The notes under the pieces were generated by a model that did no database searches, was not told where the DNA came from, and worked only from the letters and a program-made list of their open reading frames with translations. From Branchiostoma belcheri (Eukaryota > Chordata > Leptocardii > Amphioxiformes > Branchiostomatidae), in the NCBI RefSeq assembly GCF_001625305.1, contig NW_017803691.1:3371-67370 (forward strand): a stretch of DNA of 64,000 nucleotides, read 5' to 3'. This document shows positions 1-10,530 of this stretch, one piece after another (position 1 is the first letter of the stretch; every line of letters starts with the position of its first letter). A program made the position numbers and the translations under genes.

Positions 1-770
1 CTATTTTTACGCGACAATCTATTTATTTAGCATGTCCATGTTAGGAAAACACGGGGTATGCCCGCTTTCTGTTGTTATGGCGTAATAAATGGAACACGTC
101 CTTGCTTATTTGACATCAGATTTGTGTCGCTTGCTTGTAATTAGTGAATAAAAATTAAGGAGGCTGAACTCCCCATTCTAGTTTTAATCTTGTACTTTTT
201 TCGGTGCATACCAGGGATTCCCTTAATAACGGGGTCGGTGACGGAAATATCTGGCTCGAGTTTGCGAGTTTATTGTTTACTTGTCCTAACGAGTGACTTG
301 GGGACTCATTAATTCGGTTCTTCAAGATACTGTATAAGTTTAAAGCATTAACTTGATGTATTTCATGATGCTTACACGATATTTTGTACAGACTGCCTTT
401 ACAAACTGGACCAAAGGGTTTCAAACATGTGATTCTTTACTTAAATAGTGTTTCAAACGCCTTGACTGGCCTTGGCCAAACTATCAATGTGTCGCGATAT
501 TCGGCGCTTTCACTTGTAAAATGGATAATTAGCAACATAAGAGTGGCACGCGAGAGGGAGTGGGGGGGGGGGGCGTCGACACCTTTTGTTCGTTGATTAG
601 TACTGAATGATAGATAATAATCACATCATACAATAAGGTAATAGGCCTGTATTGTTTACAATACACATTCGCGCGCTTGCCCCACAAATGATTAGCCCAT
701 TCAATGGAGAAGACCTACAAGTACACTTACCTTTTACATATTCTGTCAACTCGCATGATTCCCGGTCTTG
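1..770. other. non-coding, nothing recognised
   Basis: Short overlapping open frames on both strands are unlike any protein I know and have no convincing splice context. A G-run lies near 560-572. I see no gene or repeat structure here. Confidence 0.5.
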
Positions 771-1365
771 TGTAATCACGAATCACATTAATTTCACATT
801 TGTTTCACATGTAAAAAATGTGATTTGATGTCACATTTTTTTCACATTTTGCGTTTTCGTGAACATCACATAAATTTCACATTTCGCGGACTGCCAGATA
901 TCTTCACATGTTTTCACATTTTGTAGTCAAACCCATTTCACATAACTTTCACATAAAGACACATTTTTTAAAATGTGACTCAGGTTAACATTGTTTCACA
1001 TTTTCACTGAGAGTACGTTTCACATAAAAATCACATAGACATCGGCGGAAAAAGAACATACAGGCAGTCACATAATTTTACATAATGGAAGGAGATCCAA
1101 CATCACATTTAGATAACATCTTTTCACATTTGAAAATGTGATTTTTCTGGACCGTTCACTGCAAATGTGAAAAAAATGTGACGCAAAATAATAACATTTT
1201 TTCACATAAAGGTGTCGCGCTTCAGAAATGTTATTTTATATGATTTTCTGTGAACTTATGTGATAAAATGTGATGCTGTTGAACCTCAAAAAAATTCACA
1301 TTACATCACATTTTTTCACATTTCCTTGAAATTTTGCACGAAATTCACATAATTTTCACATTTAT
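771..1365. repeat. TCACAT/ATGTGA motif cluster
   Basis: About 595 bases contain roughly two dozen TCACAT hexamers (mostly as TTTCACATTT or TTTCACATAA) and seven ATGTGA on the same strand, spaced irregularly rather than as a clean tandem repeat. Complementary copies could pair into many small hairpins. The cluster stops abruptly at both ends. No coding potential. Confidence 0.8.
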
Positions 1366-3644
1366 GCACCTGGTAGTGTCGTGACCGTGGCCTGTTTGCG
1401 AACCAGCACACGGACAGCATCCAGGATATAATACAAGCACCTACAAGCACGCCAGGCCTATATCTGTAGCATTGGGGGTTCATAACGGCTTTCATAAACA
1501 TTTTTCTGACAATCCCGTACCTGCGAAAAGGTTTGGGTTTGATAGCCTATTCCTACCCTTACAGAATATACACACAGCGACAGACCATGCTATGTTATGC
1601 ACATAATGATAATGTATATGATATACATATGGTTTTTGCGTATCGATCCAGAGTCCAGAGCGCACGTAAACTATATTGTCCTGCTTTCTATTATATAAGG
1701 TCAACGACCGCTTGACCGGGCATGTAAAATTTGCAGCGGTGGAGAAAAGGATCGCTTCGGTAGACTAAATAATGATCACCGTACCGGTATCCAGTGATCT
1801 TTGTTCCTACTGACTTTATACAAGGAGCTTTCATCACAAGTAGTATGTCCTTTTATGTCTTACAACTTTTGATAGATTTTATCTGGATTCATGTGCTGTA
1901 CGTGCGCTCTTATAGAGTCCATTCCAAGTCACCGCGTGTTTTTTAAAATAGTACCTTTAATATTTTCTCAATGTTTTTATTTTTGAAAATATTATAAATA
2001 TTCTGAAATTATTATAAAAATGTACGTACTTGAGTAGCATGTTTTCGAAAATGTCATGATTTGCAAAAATTTCGAAAGTGGCAATCAACTGAGATCTTAA
2101 TTTTAATTTCTTTTTTTTTACCAGCCAAACTTCGTATTTACCCGCGGCATCTGGGTTTACGCTCTCTGGCGGCGTCCTTTGTAGTCCATGTAGTCAAAAG
2201 GCAGACGCCTGCATACAAATGAGCCCGATCATGACGTCACACGCGCCGATGCAGGCCGAAGATCGCGATCCCCCGAGCTGCCAGCGGTTTCCGCGGACTT
2301 CCTTATTTGGAAGCACACATGACTTGCACGGACGGCGTTTTTGACGAGAGGGAAGACGGAGTGTATTTTGACATGTTTCGGCGCCGTGTAATAGATCTAC
2401 GTAATACTGTGCGAGAAAGATCCTTGAATTTACAAGCGTTTTTGTGAATGGGTACCTATTTTTTATCTCAAGAAATATGGATGGACTGTACAACCATGGT
2501 ACAACAGAAAGGATTTGATGTTTCACTAGAGTTTGAAATTTATTAAATGCAGCGTTTGGCACTGTTTTTCAGTATCAATGGCTGGCCGCTATCGTGTCGA
2601 GTGCTCGCCGACGGCAGGATCGCCGCAGGGTTCATCAACGATACCTATTTTTGGCTCACAGAACGCTTCGTGTTGATGTGCAAATTACTTCGTCACGGGT
2701 CATTTACAAAAATTAAAAAAATGGTAGAACCGAGTTGCCTTTCTTTAGAAATCAATGGAAATATCGTACGCGGGCTCAAAAATATTTCGAAAGTTTTGTA
2801 ATTTACGGAAATTTCTTAAGAAGTTAAGAACAAGTTTGAAATGTTTGTAAAACATAAGATATCCCTTTAAAAATATTTATAAAAGATTGGAATTAAATCT
2901 AAACAATAGCAACAAACACCGAGCTAAGAATGGGGACCCGATATTGGTCGATTGCCGACATGTAGATAACCAGGCACATATATGTACATGTAGCTTATGA
3001 AGTGAATATTCCAATTCGTACATATAATAAAAATAAATTAAATTGATAATACCCTAATTTACATAATATACAATTCGTCGCCTAGGTGTATTTTTTACAC
3101 CTTTCTTGTTCACTCTTTTGGTGGAAAGGGGTGCCGTGCCGCTTATAAATACGGCACGGCAATTATGGAAATTAGCGTCGCCTGCCCAGTAGGGGTGCTC
3201 CTATCTAAAGTTTGTCTTCCCGCCCAACACTGTAAAGTGTACAGAGCGGTTTGTCGCGTGTGTGCCAACAGTGCAATAATGGAGGTGATTATCGGAGAAT
3301 AATGACCCGCTGTGAACAGGGATTTAATCAGTGACAGCCACTTTTGTTGGTACTTACGTCTTCGTGTACCCTAGGCTTAGTCTCTACCAGGCTCCATAGC
3401 TTGCTAGAAAATAGTCCAAATTGGTCAAGTACCTCAATAAACTGTGGCATATCAAATATCACTATACTTTTATTACTCTACAGCAAAGAAAGTAAAACAC
3501 ACCAAATATATAGTTTTTCCTGATGTATATAGGTTGCTGGCCATATATAGTTGAAATTAGCGAAATAGACTGAGGCCTACAAAATCAAAATATGCTACAG
3601 TTGGTAAACTGGTACATATCTAGAGTCCCTATGTTGCGTCAAAA
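1366..3644. other. AT-rich non-coding stretch with one strong small hairpin
   Basis: No gene recognised. The longest minus-strand frame (2194-2562) is cysteine-bearing but matches nothing I know. At 3132-3161 a perfect 10-bp inverted repeat (TGCCGTGCCG and its complement) encloses the AT-rich loop CTTATAAATA. Around 3378 there is a partial end of the TAGCCTCTACCAGG family described in the next entries. Confidence 0.4.
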
Positions 3645-3825
3645 TAGCCTCTACCAGGCTTCGGGAGGTGGATGGAAAGAGTAGAAAACGGCCAAATAGA
3701 GAGATAACATGCCAGGGGTGTGGCAAAATGCTCTCTCCCAGCAGACCAACTCTCCTGGCATGTTATCTCTCTATTTGACCAATTTCTACTCTTTCCAGTC
3801 GCCCCCAGAAGCCTGGTAGAGGCTA
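3645..3825. mobile_element. MITE, TAGCCTCTACCAGG family, copy 1
   Basis: A 181-base element with inverted ends TAGCCTCTACCAGGCTTC and its complement, and long internal complementarity (the segment with ATAACATGCCAG occurs in both orientations), so most of the element can fold on itself. Flanks CGTCAAAA and CATCAAAA may be a degraded target duplication. The class cannot be assigned. Confidence 0.8.
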
Positions 3826-4196
3826 ACATCAAAATACAACACAAGAGTAAAGAAAGTAAAACATATTAATCATAGGGCAAGTAGAATTCAAGAAATAAAC
3901 CGAGGACAGCTGAGAAAGGTTTAGCCAAGGCGGAATGTCTTGAAGAAACCCAGCTGGACGTTAACTATTATTATTAAATCAAAGAAAACCACATTCCTTA
4001 TGGAACTAGTTAAACCATGAATCACACGATCCACCTGTCCTTACACTAACAGCTGTCTTAATAAGCGAGAAAAATTTGAAGTTGAACCTGTACATACTAC
4101 CACTACGTTACCCATTATAGCTGTAGTAAGATACTACACTTTATGTAGAATTGCTTTATCATCATGGCCCATATTTAGCCTGTAAGAGCATGAACG

Positions 4197-4324
4197 TAGC
4201 CTCTACCAGGCTTCGGGAGACAGCAAGATGTTCTCTCTAGCAGACCAACTCCCTCGGCATGTTATCTCTCTATTTGACCGATTTCTACTCTTTCCAGCCG
4301 CCTCCTGAAGCCTGGTAGAGGCTA
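4197..4324. mobile_element. MITE, TAGCCTCTACCAGG family, copy 2
   Basis: Same terminal inverted repeats and same interior (GCAGACCAACTC, TTATCTCTCTATTTGACC) as the copy at 3645, but 53 bases shorter through loss of one side of the internal palindrome. A lone related end (TAGCCTCTAGCAGGCTTC) is found near 8670. Confidence 0.8.
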
Positions 4325-4476
4325 GCGTGCCACAGGCACGGTTCTGGATATAGTCCACGTGTAGCTAGATACAACAGTGAAGTTAAGCATAAAGTGGGGC
4401 TGTTAAAATAAGTGTACAACTTGAGTGCAGTCCCACTTTGTCCTTGTCTTTGTATTATTTCTTCAATAATGAATGA

Positions 4477-4976
4477 AGACCTTTATTGTACATTTGTGTT
4501 CTACAGAACTAAGTACAGGTCGCATGGGTACAGAACATGAACATAAACAAATATACATTACATACATATGAACATATAGGAGTGTAAATAAATGTCTAAT
4601 TTCTATTCTTTTCGGCTTCATCTCGCTTAGTAGTAATTGTATGGATATATGCGGCTGTGAGATTACTTAGAGTAGGTTTATCAAAAGTTAAAAGGAATAC
4701 AAATTTCTCTTTACTAGTCAAATATCTGAAGTGAGGAAATATACTTAATACATGGCTAAAAAATATGAGTCTATCTCTACTATACAAGGGGCAATCTATG
4801 GTGAAATGTATTTCATCTTCTATTTGGTCTAAACTACAGAATTGACAGGTTGTTTGTTCTAGAGGAGTGCGGTTATGTGAAATAATAATGAATGAATATT
4901 GACCTTTATTGTACACACATACCCACTCGGTTAAGTACAGGTCACAGCAAAAGGATGGAATATAGATAACGTTACA
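4477..4976 (-). mobile_element. two nested LINE 3' ends
   Basis: The minus strand from about 4870 to 4596 encodes the C-terminus of a LINE ORF2 with a zinc-knuckle-like C-x2-C ... IEDEIHF ... C pattern, followed by a 3' UTR ending GTACAATAAAGGTCTTCATTCATTATT. A second 3' UTR of the same type (GTACAATAAAGGTCAATATTCATTC) occupies 4888-4976, so one truncated copy abuts another. The short ATTC-type tails suit CR1/L2-group LINEs. Neither copy has a reverse transcriptase. Confidence 0.65.
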
Positions 4977-4978
4977 TA

Positions 4979-5747
4979 TATATGTCACAGGGGAGATTGG
5001 AATCCAGGGGGATCCGGAATCCTCCTAGGGGAGATTGGAATCCCTATCTCCCCTAAGAGAATCTGGAATCCTCCTAGGGGAGATAGGGATTCCAATCTCC
5101 CCTAGGAGAGACTGGAATCCTCCTAGGGAAATCTGGAATCCTCCTAGGAAAGATTGGAATTCTGATATTCAGATCCCAATTCAGTAGTAAAAATACTAGA
5201 ACTCATAGATTGAATCATTTCACACCTAAACCAATCTGTAGAATTCTGCTTTCTGCTGCTGTACATCCTCCGCCATCATTTGATCAGTATGCTGTCACTT
5301 TGACTGGCTTGGTAGGGGGAAACAATCTCTTATATACCAATTTTAGTCACTAACAAACTGGAAAAACTGTTTTTTGAGTCACTATCTCACAATGGCCTGA
5401 TGCAAATATCTGAGTCTGATTTACATATTTACTTACCTATGCTGAAATTGATTAAAAGTTTAGGTGTGAAAAAACTCAGTCTATTTTCCCAGGGCCTGCT
5501 ATTTTCCCAAGCATTTTGATGCAATCAGAATTTCTCCTTTCAAAATTGGAGATTGTCCTGTAAGAATTCCCACTTGTCCTTTGACAAATTGGAATTCCTA
5601 TCTCCCCTAGGAGAATCTGGAATCCTCCTAGAAGAGATTGGAATTCAGATACTCAGGTCCCAGTTTTGTAGAAGAAAAACTTGAATTCCAATCTCCCCTA
5701 GGAGGATTCCGGATCCCCCTGGATTCCAATCTACCCTGTGACATATA
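4979..5747. mobile_element. 769-bp fold-back element rich in CCTAGG palindromes
   Basis: The ends TATATGTCACAGGGGAGATT and the near-complement ending CCCTGTGACATATA form inverted repeats that continue inwards through GGATCCGGAATCCTCCTAGG. The left arm also holds its own palindrome (about 5025-5107), built from alternating TCCTAGGGGAGATTGGAATC units and complements. The centre (about 5180-5570) is AT-rich without an ORF. The element sits in LINE-derived sequence. Superfamily unknown. Confidence 0.8.
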
Positions 5748-6038
5748 CATCGTTAAGTAGCTACAATTAAGTAAATTCGGTTTCAAATAATAATGTTCGT
5801 GTTTTTGACCTTTGAACGGCTAGGACTTTGAGTATAGGACTATGACTCTGTTTTGACGCATCGCACTTTTATGTTTACTGTATGTTGTCCACTCTTGTCT
5901 TACTGTATATAACAATGTCTTGTGTAATTTTGCTGCCCCCCCCCCTTGGAAAACAGCTAATTTAAGCTGAATGGGGCTACCCAGCCGTCTTAAGATGAAA
6001 TAAATAAATAAAATTTCAACAAAAAAACAGTGACTCAC

Positions 6039-7625
6039 CGAGAGCAAGGAGGATCTCTTCTTCGTTTCCCCAGGAGGGGTCGGCAGTGGCCCCGAAGATG
6101 TTGTCGTATCTTGCCGCCAGTTCTCCCGCGCGGAAAATCCCCAGGAAGAATATGTAGGAGTCTCCCTGTGCTGCTTCTGAGTAACACTCCGCTCTGCGGC
6201 CGAAGTTCGACACGTTATACACCTGTAATGGTTATCATATCAAAGAGAAGTTCCCATACTTTGAACACCTAAATGCAAACGACAAATTCATATTTTTGAT
6301 GCGTCTAGACAAACCCTCTATTACAAACATGATCTGTTTCCACATTTTCCATTGTACATAAAAGCGAGAAAAAGTTGACCACTATTAGTTCAGTAACTAG
6401 AACACTTTGTATTAGCCTAGTATAGTATCCTTGAATGTTTATCTGTATATCTAAGTCAAGTAGTGTATCTTTTGTCTACACTTTTCTACATACGTTTGTT
6501 ATGTGTCTGTTAAGTCTTGACCTGTACCTAGCCCGTCGTGGCACGGATGTACAATAAAGGTATTTCATTAACAAGTTTTATTGCAAATTCATGCCCGAGG
6601 GCTAATTGCATTCAGGAGCAGAAGAAACATTTGGTATAAAAACAGATAATTAGTGCACATAGTACTACTGATAACTACTAAGAAACTACTGGTAAAAACT
6701 ACTGGGTTTGACTTCTTTTTTAAGACAGAGGAAGACAAAGGAGCCCACTTTTTCTGTAATTTGTGGGTTTTTCATCTGTTATTTATCTGTGTAACTTCCT
6801 AGACCATTGCTAACTCTCTGTATAACTAAGTGCTGTACTCCCTGTAAAACTAATAAGTATTAGATCATATACTTCTTGGATGTCCATACTACCATATACT
6901 AGTAGTAGAGTTAACATACGGATGAATAGAGTTGTTTATTGCAAATTCATGCCCGAGGGCTAATCATGAATTGCAAACAGACATTGACGAGAAAAATGTG
7001 GTGATATAAGACTATTTGCTAACATGAAGTTCTACGTGTACGATATACTTATCAAAAATAAACATGGCTCATCAGAAGTGATCGAACTGTTTGGATCTTG
7101 TTTATACTTTATAGTAAGCGCTATCTAGACGCTAAGATACCAAATTACCAAAAACTCAAATATACAAAAAATAAAAAAATAAATAACAAAAAAGTCACCA
7201 AGTGTTAATACATTGAGAGACAACTGACTCTGAACTGAAACAAGCGTAAATTGAGCACCAAGTAACCACGTCTAGCGACGAGTAGACGTAAAACAAGGAC
7301 AAGAACAACAACAACACACCTTCGGTTCGTCAGAAATGGCGGGAATTTCCCGCAGACGATCTTTTCCTTTCAGCACCAAGCGGACGCGAAGCTGGGCCGA
7401 GTAGTTCAGGCCGGGGCGTCGTGGCGGATCGGCCAACGGTCGCACAACGCTTCCCGACAACACCACGTCTGCCTGTCGGTCCCGCACGGCGACCGGCACC
7501 GGGTCCCACCCGTTGAGCAACCCGATGCACCCGCTGGCTATGTGTGGGACCACGAGGAGGATAAAGACAGCACGCCGTGCATCATTATGGAAGGAGAAAA
7601 CGCTGCATGGTGGGTAGTGGTGCAT
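6039..7625 (-). CDS. agrin NtA-domain secreted protein, N-terminal two exons
   Basis: Two minus-strand exons join in phase 0. Exon 1 (7625-7320, donor GTGTGT) encodes a hydrophobic signal-like segment (RRAVFILLVVPHIASG) and then SGSVVRPLADPP and LRVRLVLKGKDRL. Exon 2 (6222-6039, acceptor ATTACAG, donor GTGAGT, ending in phase 1) encodes VYNVSNFGRRAECYSEAAQG then DSYIFFLG. The order 'SG.V ... VRLVLKGKD ... FG...C......GD..IFF' is that of the N-terminal agrin (NtA) domain, a TIMP-like fold that in vertebrate agrin binds laminin. Further exons should lie at lower coordinates but I find none, so the gene may leave the window. The only in-frame ATG (7625) lies inside a MITE end and an in-frame stop sits three codons upstream, so the true start may be in another exon. 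Whether this is agrin itself or another NtA protein is open. Confidence 0.65.
6243..6570 (+). mobile_element. LINE 3' fragment inside the NtA-gene intron
   Basis: Plus-strand translation near 6245-6330 gives NANDKFIFLMRLDKPSITNM, related to the LINE C-terminus at 4596-4870 (KEKFVFLLTFDKPTLSN). A 3' UTR follows, ending GTACAATAAAGGTATTTCATT. It lies antisense within the intron between the two NtA exons. Confidence 0.6.
6577..6964 (-). repeat. dispersed 3'-tail repeat, two copies
   Basis: TTTATTGCAAATTCATGCCC followed by GAGGGCTAAT occurs at 6577-6606 and again at 6935-6964. A complementary-orientation copy (ATTAGCCTCTGGGCATG ... GCAATAAA) is at 38824-38853 and a degraded one near 14112-14150. 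Read on the minus strand it ends in an AATAAA-type signal, so it is probably the 3' terminus of a retroelement family. The interval between the copies is AT-rich and otherwise blank. Confidence 0.55.
6965..7319. other. intron sequence of the NtA gene, nothing recognised
   Basis: AT-rich sequence between the dispersed tail repeat and the donor of NtA exon 1. No exon, repeat or regulatory site recognised. Confidence 0.4.
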
Positions 7626-8008
7626 ACCGGTTCACTGGACTTGGATCCGGATTTGTAAAAATGTTTAGGTTCAAGTCCAAAAACACCTAAAAGTCAAGAA
7701 CCGAGTCCGGACTTATTACCAAAAAAGACCATTTCACATACCCCTTTTCTTTTTAAACCACCTAAAACCTTCCGTAGATTCCAAAATCTTTGCTGCAAAG
7801 TGAAGAAAACATTGCCATTGGGCATCGTCAAGTACCAGCCTCCATTTTATGTGGCCAAAGTTTCACCCAGACAACATTGCAAGGTTGCCAACATGCAATT
7901 TTGTATATGCCATGGGTTTAGGTCCGGACTTAAGTCCGGACCTGAACCTAAACCTCTGGACTCGAATCCGGACCTGAACCTGAAATTGGGTTTAGGTATG
8001 CATCACTA
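7615..8008. mobile_element. 394-bp MITE with perfect 8-bp target duplication
   Basis: Terminal inverted repeats TAGTGRTGCATACC are flanked by a perfect 8-bp direct repeat ATGGTGGG (7607-7614 and 8009-8016). The interior carries many inverted TCCGGAC / AGGTTTAGGTCC units, giving a strong fold-back. An 8-bp duplication fits the hAT superfamily. The left end contains the ATG used by the NtA open frame on the minus strand. Confidence 0.85.
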
Positions 8009-8021
8009 ATGGTGGGGCCGG

Positions 8022-8260
8022 TAGCCTGGTAACCAGACCGCCGTGAGCTCAGCGCTATCCCTCCGGCACCGAGAGCGTTTGGGGCCGCCAACCAGCCCTC
8101 AGTTACCGCGCTTCGGTGGGGTTTTAACTTCCTTCGCTCACTGTAGTCTCCACCTAGCCTGGTAACCAGATCGCCGTGAGCTCAGCGCTTAATCCCTTCG
8201 GCGCCGAGAGCGTTTGGGGCCGCCAACCAGACCTGAGTTTCTTCGCTCAGGGAAAGAAAT
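8022..8260. repeat. two tandem copies of a TAGCCTGGTAACCAG repeat
   Basis: TAGCCTGGTAACCAGA at 8022 and 8155 each begins a GC-rich unit with GAGCTCAGCGCT and CCGAGAGCGTTTGGGGCCGC (period about 133 bases). The unit starts with the TAGCCTGG end shared by several MITEs in this window. The following 8260-8700 is GC-rich, with another TAGCCTGTATACTGCCCTGG copy near 8425, and shows no gene. Confidence 0.75.
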
Positions 8261-8702
8261 CAGCTGGAGATAGGTCCGTGGTATAACTCGCCTTTGCTAG
8301 TGATTGGGCCGGACAAACCCCTCGGGCTCAACTCCCCCGTAGCGGTAATTTAGATAGGCGGACGAAGGGCTCTTGGCTGCCGAAGGAAAACGGCTAACGG
8401 CTCGATGCTAGTTGGCATCCAGGGTAGCCTGTATACTGCCCTGGCTGGCAACAGTCGGGCACCCAGGCTAGATCGAGTGCCCAACACAAAATCTTGGACT
8501 GAAATACTCCAAACCTATCTACTCGTAGAGAACGGTGATCAGGTTAGGGGGAGGGGGTTGTCCGTGGAATGTTTTGACATGGAGAAACGCGGTTTGGCGC
8601 TGGCTTCGAGCTTCAAGTGTTGCGCCAGGGGACCACGTGATCTCTTACCCCCTCCAGGGCCGATTACGTAGCCTCTAGCAGGCTTCACGGGGTGGGGTTG
8701 CT

Positions 8703-8771
8703 TAGCCTGGATGCCAGACTGTTGCGAGGTGCTATACTATAGCACCTCGCAACAGTCTGGCATCCAGGCTA
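8703..8771. mobile_element. 69-bp perfect palindrome made of two TAGCCTGG termini
   Basis: TAGCCTGGATGCCAGACTGT ... and its exact complement meet at a single central base, giving two perfect 34-base arms. The termini match the TAGCCTGG...CCAG family elsewhere in the window, so this is best read as a MITE reduced to its inverted ends. No target-site duplication is visible. Confidence 0.85.
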
Positions 8772-8789
8772 CAGCTATACACAGGTAGA

Positions 8790-8905
8790 CCTTTGGCCAT
8801 TTTGATTTGATTATATGGATGACATCCTCTGGGAACCCCAAAACTGATGCGAGCGAGCGAATAAAAAAAATTGAAAAAAAGTTGTTTTCATTATGAAATC
8901 TATGT
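8790..8905. repeat. dispersed repeat, copy 1 (second at 21745-21850)
   Basis: TATGGATGACATCCTCTG followed by a CCCCAAAACT-type stretch, a GC-rich 'GCGAGCGAGCGAA' stretch and an A-rich stretch recurs at 21745-21850 with about 80% similarity by eye. No inverted ends or ORF recognised. Class unknown. Confidence 0.6.
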
Positions 8906-9059
8906 TGGACAAATGACACGGAGTATGGTTTGACGGATTTGTACTCTTCAAATTAATTTCTTTACATTTTCGTCTTTTTTTTTATTTTGACATTCTACGA
9001 CATTGGTATCGTTTTTAAATATTCCTTTTGCAACTTACCGTATATATTTGCTCATTACT

Positions 9060-9265
9060 CTGGCCCTGGCAATAGTCTGGCACCCAGGCTAGCCCTGGAG
9101 CCGAGGTGCTAGCCTGTATACTGTCCCTGGCAACAGTCTGGCACCCAGGCTAACCCTGGAGCCGAGGAGCTAGCCTGTATACTGGCCCTGGCACCCAGGC
9201 TAGCCCTGGAGCCGAGCTGTCCTGTATGCTGGCCCTGGCTGTAGTCTGGCACCCAGGCTACCTAG
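9060..9265. repeat. tandem repeat of TAGCCTGTATACTG...GGCACCCAGGCTA
   Basis: About four diverged units of 45-66 bases alternate CTAGCCTGTATACTGGCCCT with GTCTGGCACCCAGGCTA and CCCTGGAGCCGAG. Each unit contains both ends of the TAGCCTGG family, so the array looks like a concatenated MITE. Confidence 0.75.
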
Positions 9266-9400
9266 GGTCATTCATTCATTCATTCATTCATTTCCTTTTT
9301 TCCACGATCCCGCACAGTCTGGTAGAAATTACAACTCGAACATGTACATCATACACATGAGAGTTAGTGTGGCCACGAGATAAAATTGCCATGAGATAAA
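9266..9400 (-). mobile_element. LINE 3' remnant with (GAAT)n tail
   Basis: A run of six ATTC units (9268-9291) precedes AT-rich sequence; read on the minus strand it is a GAAT-type tail as at the other LINE ends here. Nothing coding remains. Confidence 0.4.
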
Positions 9401-9578
9401 ATTGCCATGAGATAAAATTGCAGGAACAATTAATTCAAGTTTATTAATTGTGAAAGCGATCCTTAGGCCTGGTTAGCCCAAATTGTGCCTTAGATACAAT
9501 ATGCATTGTAGGAATTAAAGAGACACTATAAAACATGCTTTATCCGGTACATATATATATACACTGTGTACCTGCGAA

Positions 9579-9613
9579 GCCGGTGTGTTATGCCGAAAGG
9601 CGGTTATACCGGC
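9579..9613 (+). repeat. conserved GAAA-loop hairpin repeat, copy 1
   Basis: GCCGGT ... TGCC-GAAA-GGCG ... ACCGGC forms a 35-base imperfect hairpin capped by a GAAA tetraloop and is followed by CTATACAGATACA. Nearly identical copies occur at 26362-26396 (minus) and 32363-32397 (plus). Similarity extends upstream about 10 bases (CCTGYGAA) and downstream about 20. Confidence 0.7.
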
Positions 9614-9639
9614 TATACAGATACATATACAGATATTAA

Positions 9640-10530
9640 ACGTCGACATCATTTATTGATTTAGTAGATTTAGTATTTAGTTACTGATAGAATCTTGTTA
9701 CTTCTTTAATAAGAGAGCCTTTCTAATGACACTACCGTTTAATCATGATTAGATTTTAACATTATGACAGTTTTTTAGCTTCAAAATGTCATAATTATGC
9801 AGAAAACTTGTGAGGGGCACTGAATTACAATGCTACAACACACATATTACTTAAGTATTTTCTACTAAAATAATACATATTGATTAAAAATACTATAATA
9901 CTATAATGGTAGAAGTTTCCTTGGGTCGGTGACATAATAGTTTGAACATGTATTTCAGACGTAAAGTTTAGTCCTTATTAGAATAATACAAATATCAAAA
10001 ATGGCAAGCATCGGCACAAACTGCAATACATCCATGTCAACAGTTTCTAGAGTGAAGAGGTCGCCAATTTACCAACTACAACACGAAACATTCAACTATA
10101 AGATTCCACTGAGTCGTACCGAACGACACAGACAGCTTTTTCTCCTCAAATCATGCAACAGCATCAGTTTTAAAATTGAGTTTCAACCTCTCTACCTCTG
10201 TACAGGAATTGTATGTTAATTCTTACCTTTCCAGAGTATTTGTACGTTAACTCTTATGTCTTACTCTCTTTTTAATGTATTTTTATATCACTTTCAGATA
10301 CTATGAGTACAATAGTTAAATGATGAATGATCACATGGTACTGTCAATCTCTTAATGGTAAAGTGATAAAATGTTTTTAGACAGCTGTACATATTGTAAA
10401 CTACTACATAATTCAGGATGAACTTCTAAGATGTTGTTTTTTTAGTGAATAAAGTTCTACATTATAAATTTACTCGTGCATCTTACATATGCCATATGAC
10501 TGACTAACAAATACCTTGTCTGACAACTAG
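9640..10530. other. AT-rich non-coding, no gene recognised
   Basis: A 72-codon plus-strand frame at 10001-10219 has no recognisable domain. A plus-strand AATAAA at 10447 could end a transcript converging on the LRR gene. Otherwise nothing seen. Confidence 0.35.

Noticed and set aside
2194-2562. Minus-strand frame of 122 codons with several cysteines, a possible next exon of the NtA gene
   Set aside because: No follistatin, EGF or other known spacing, and no acceptor in the required phase 1 could be identified.
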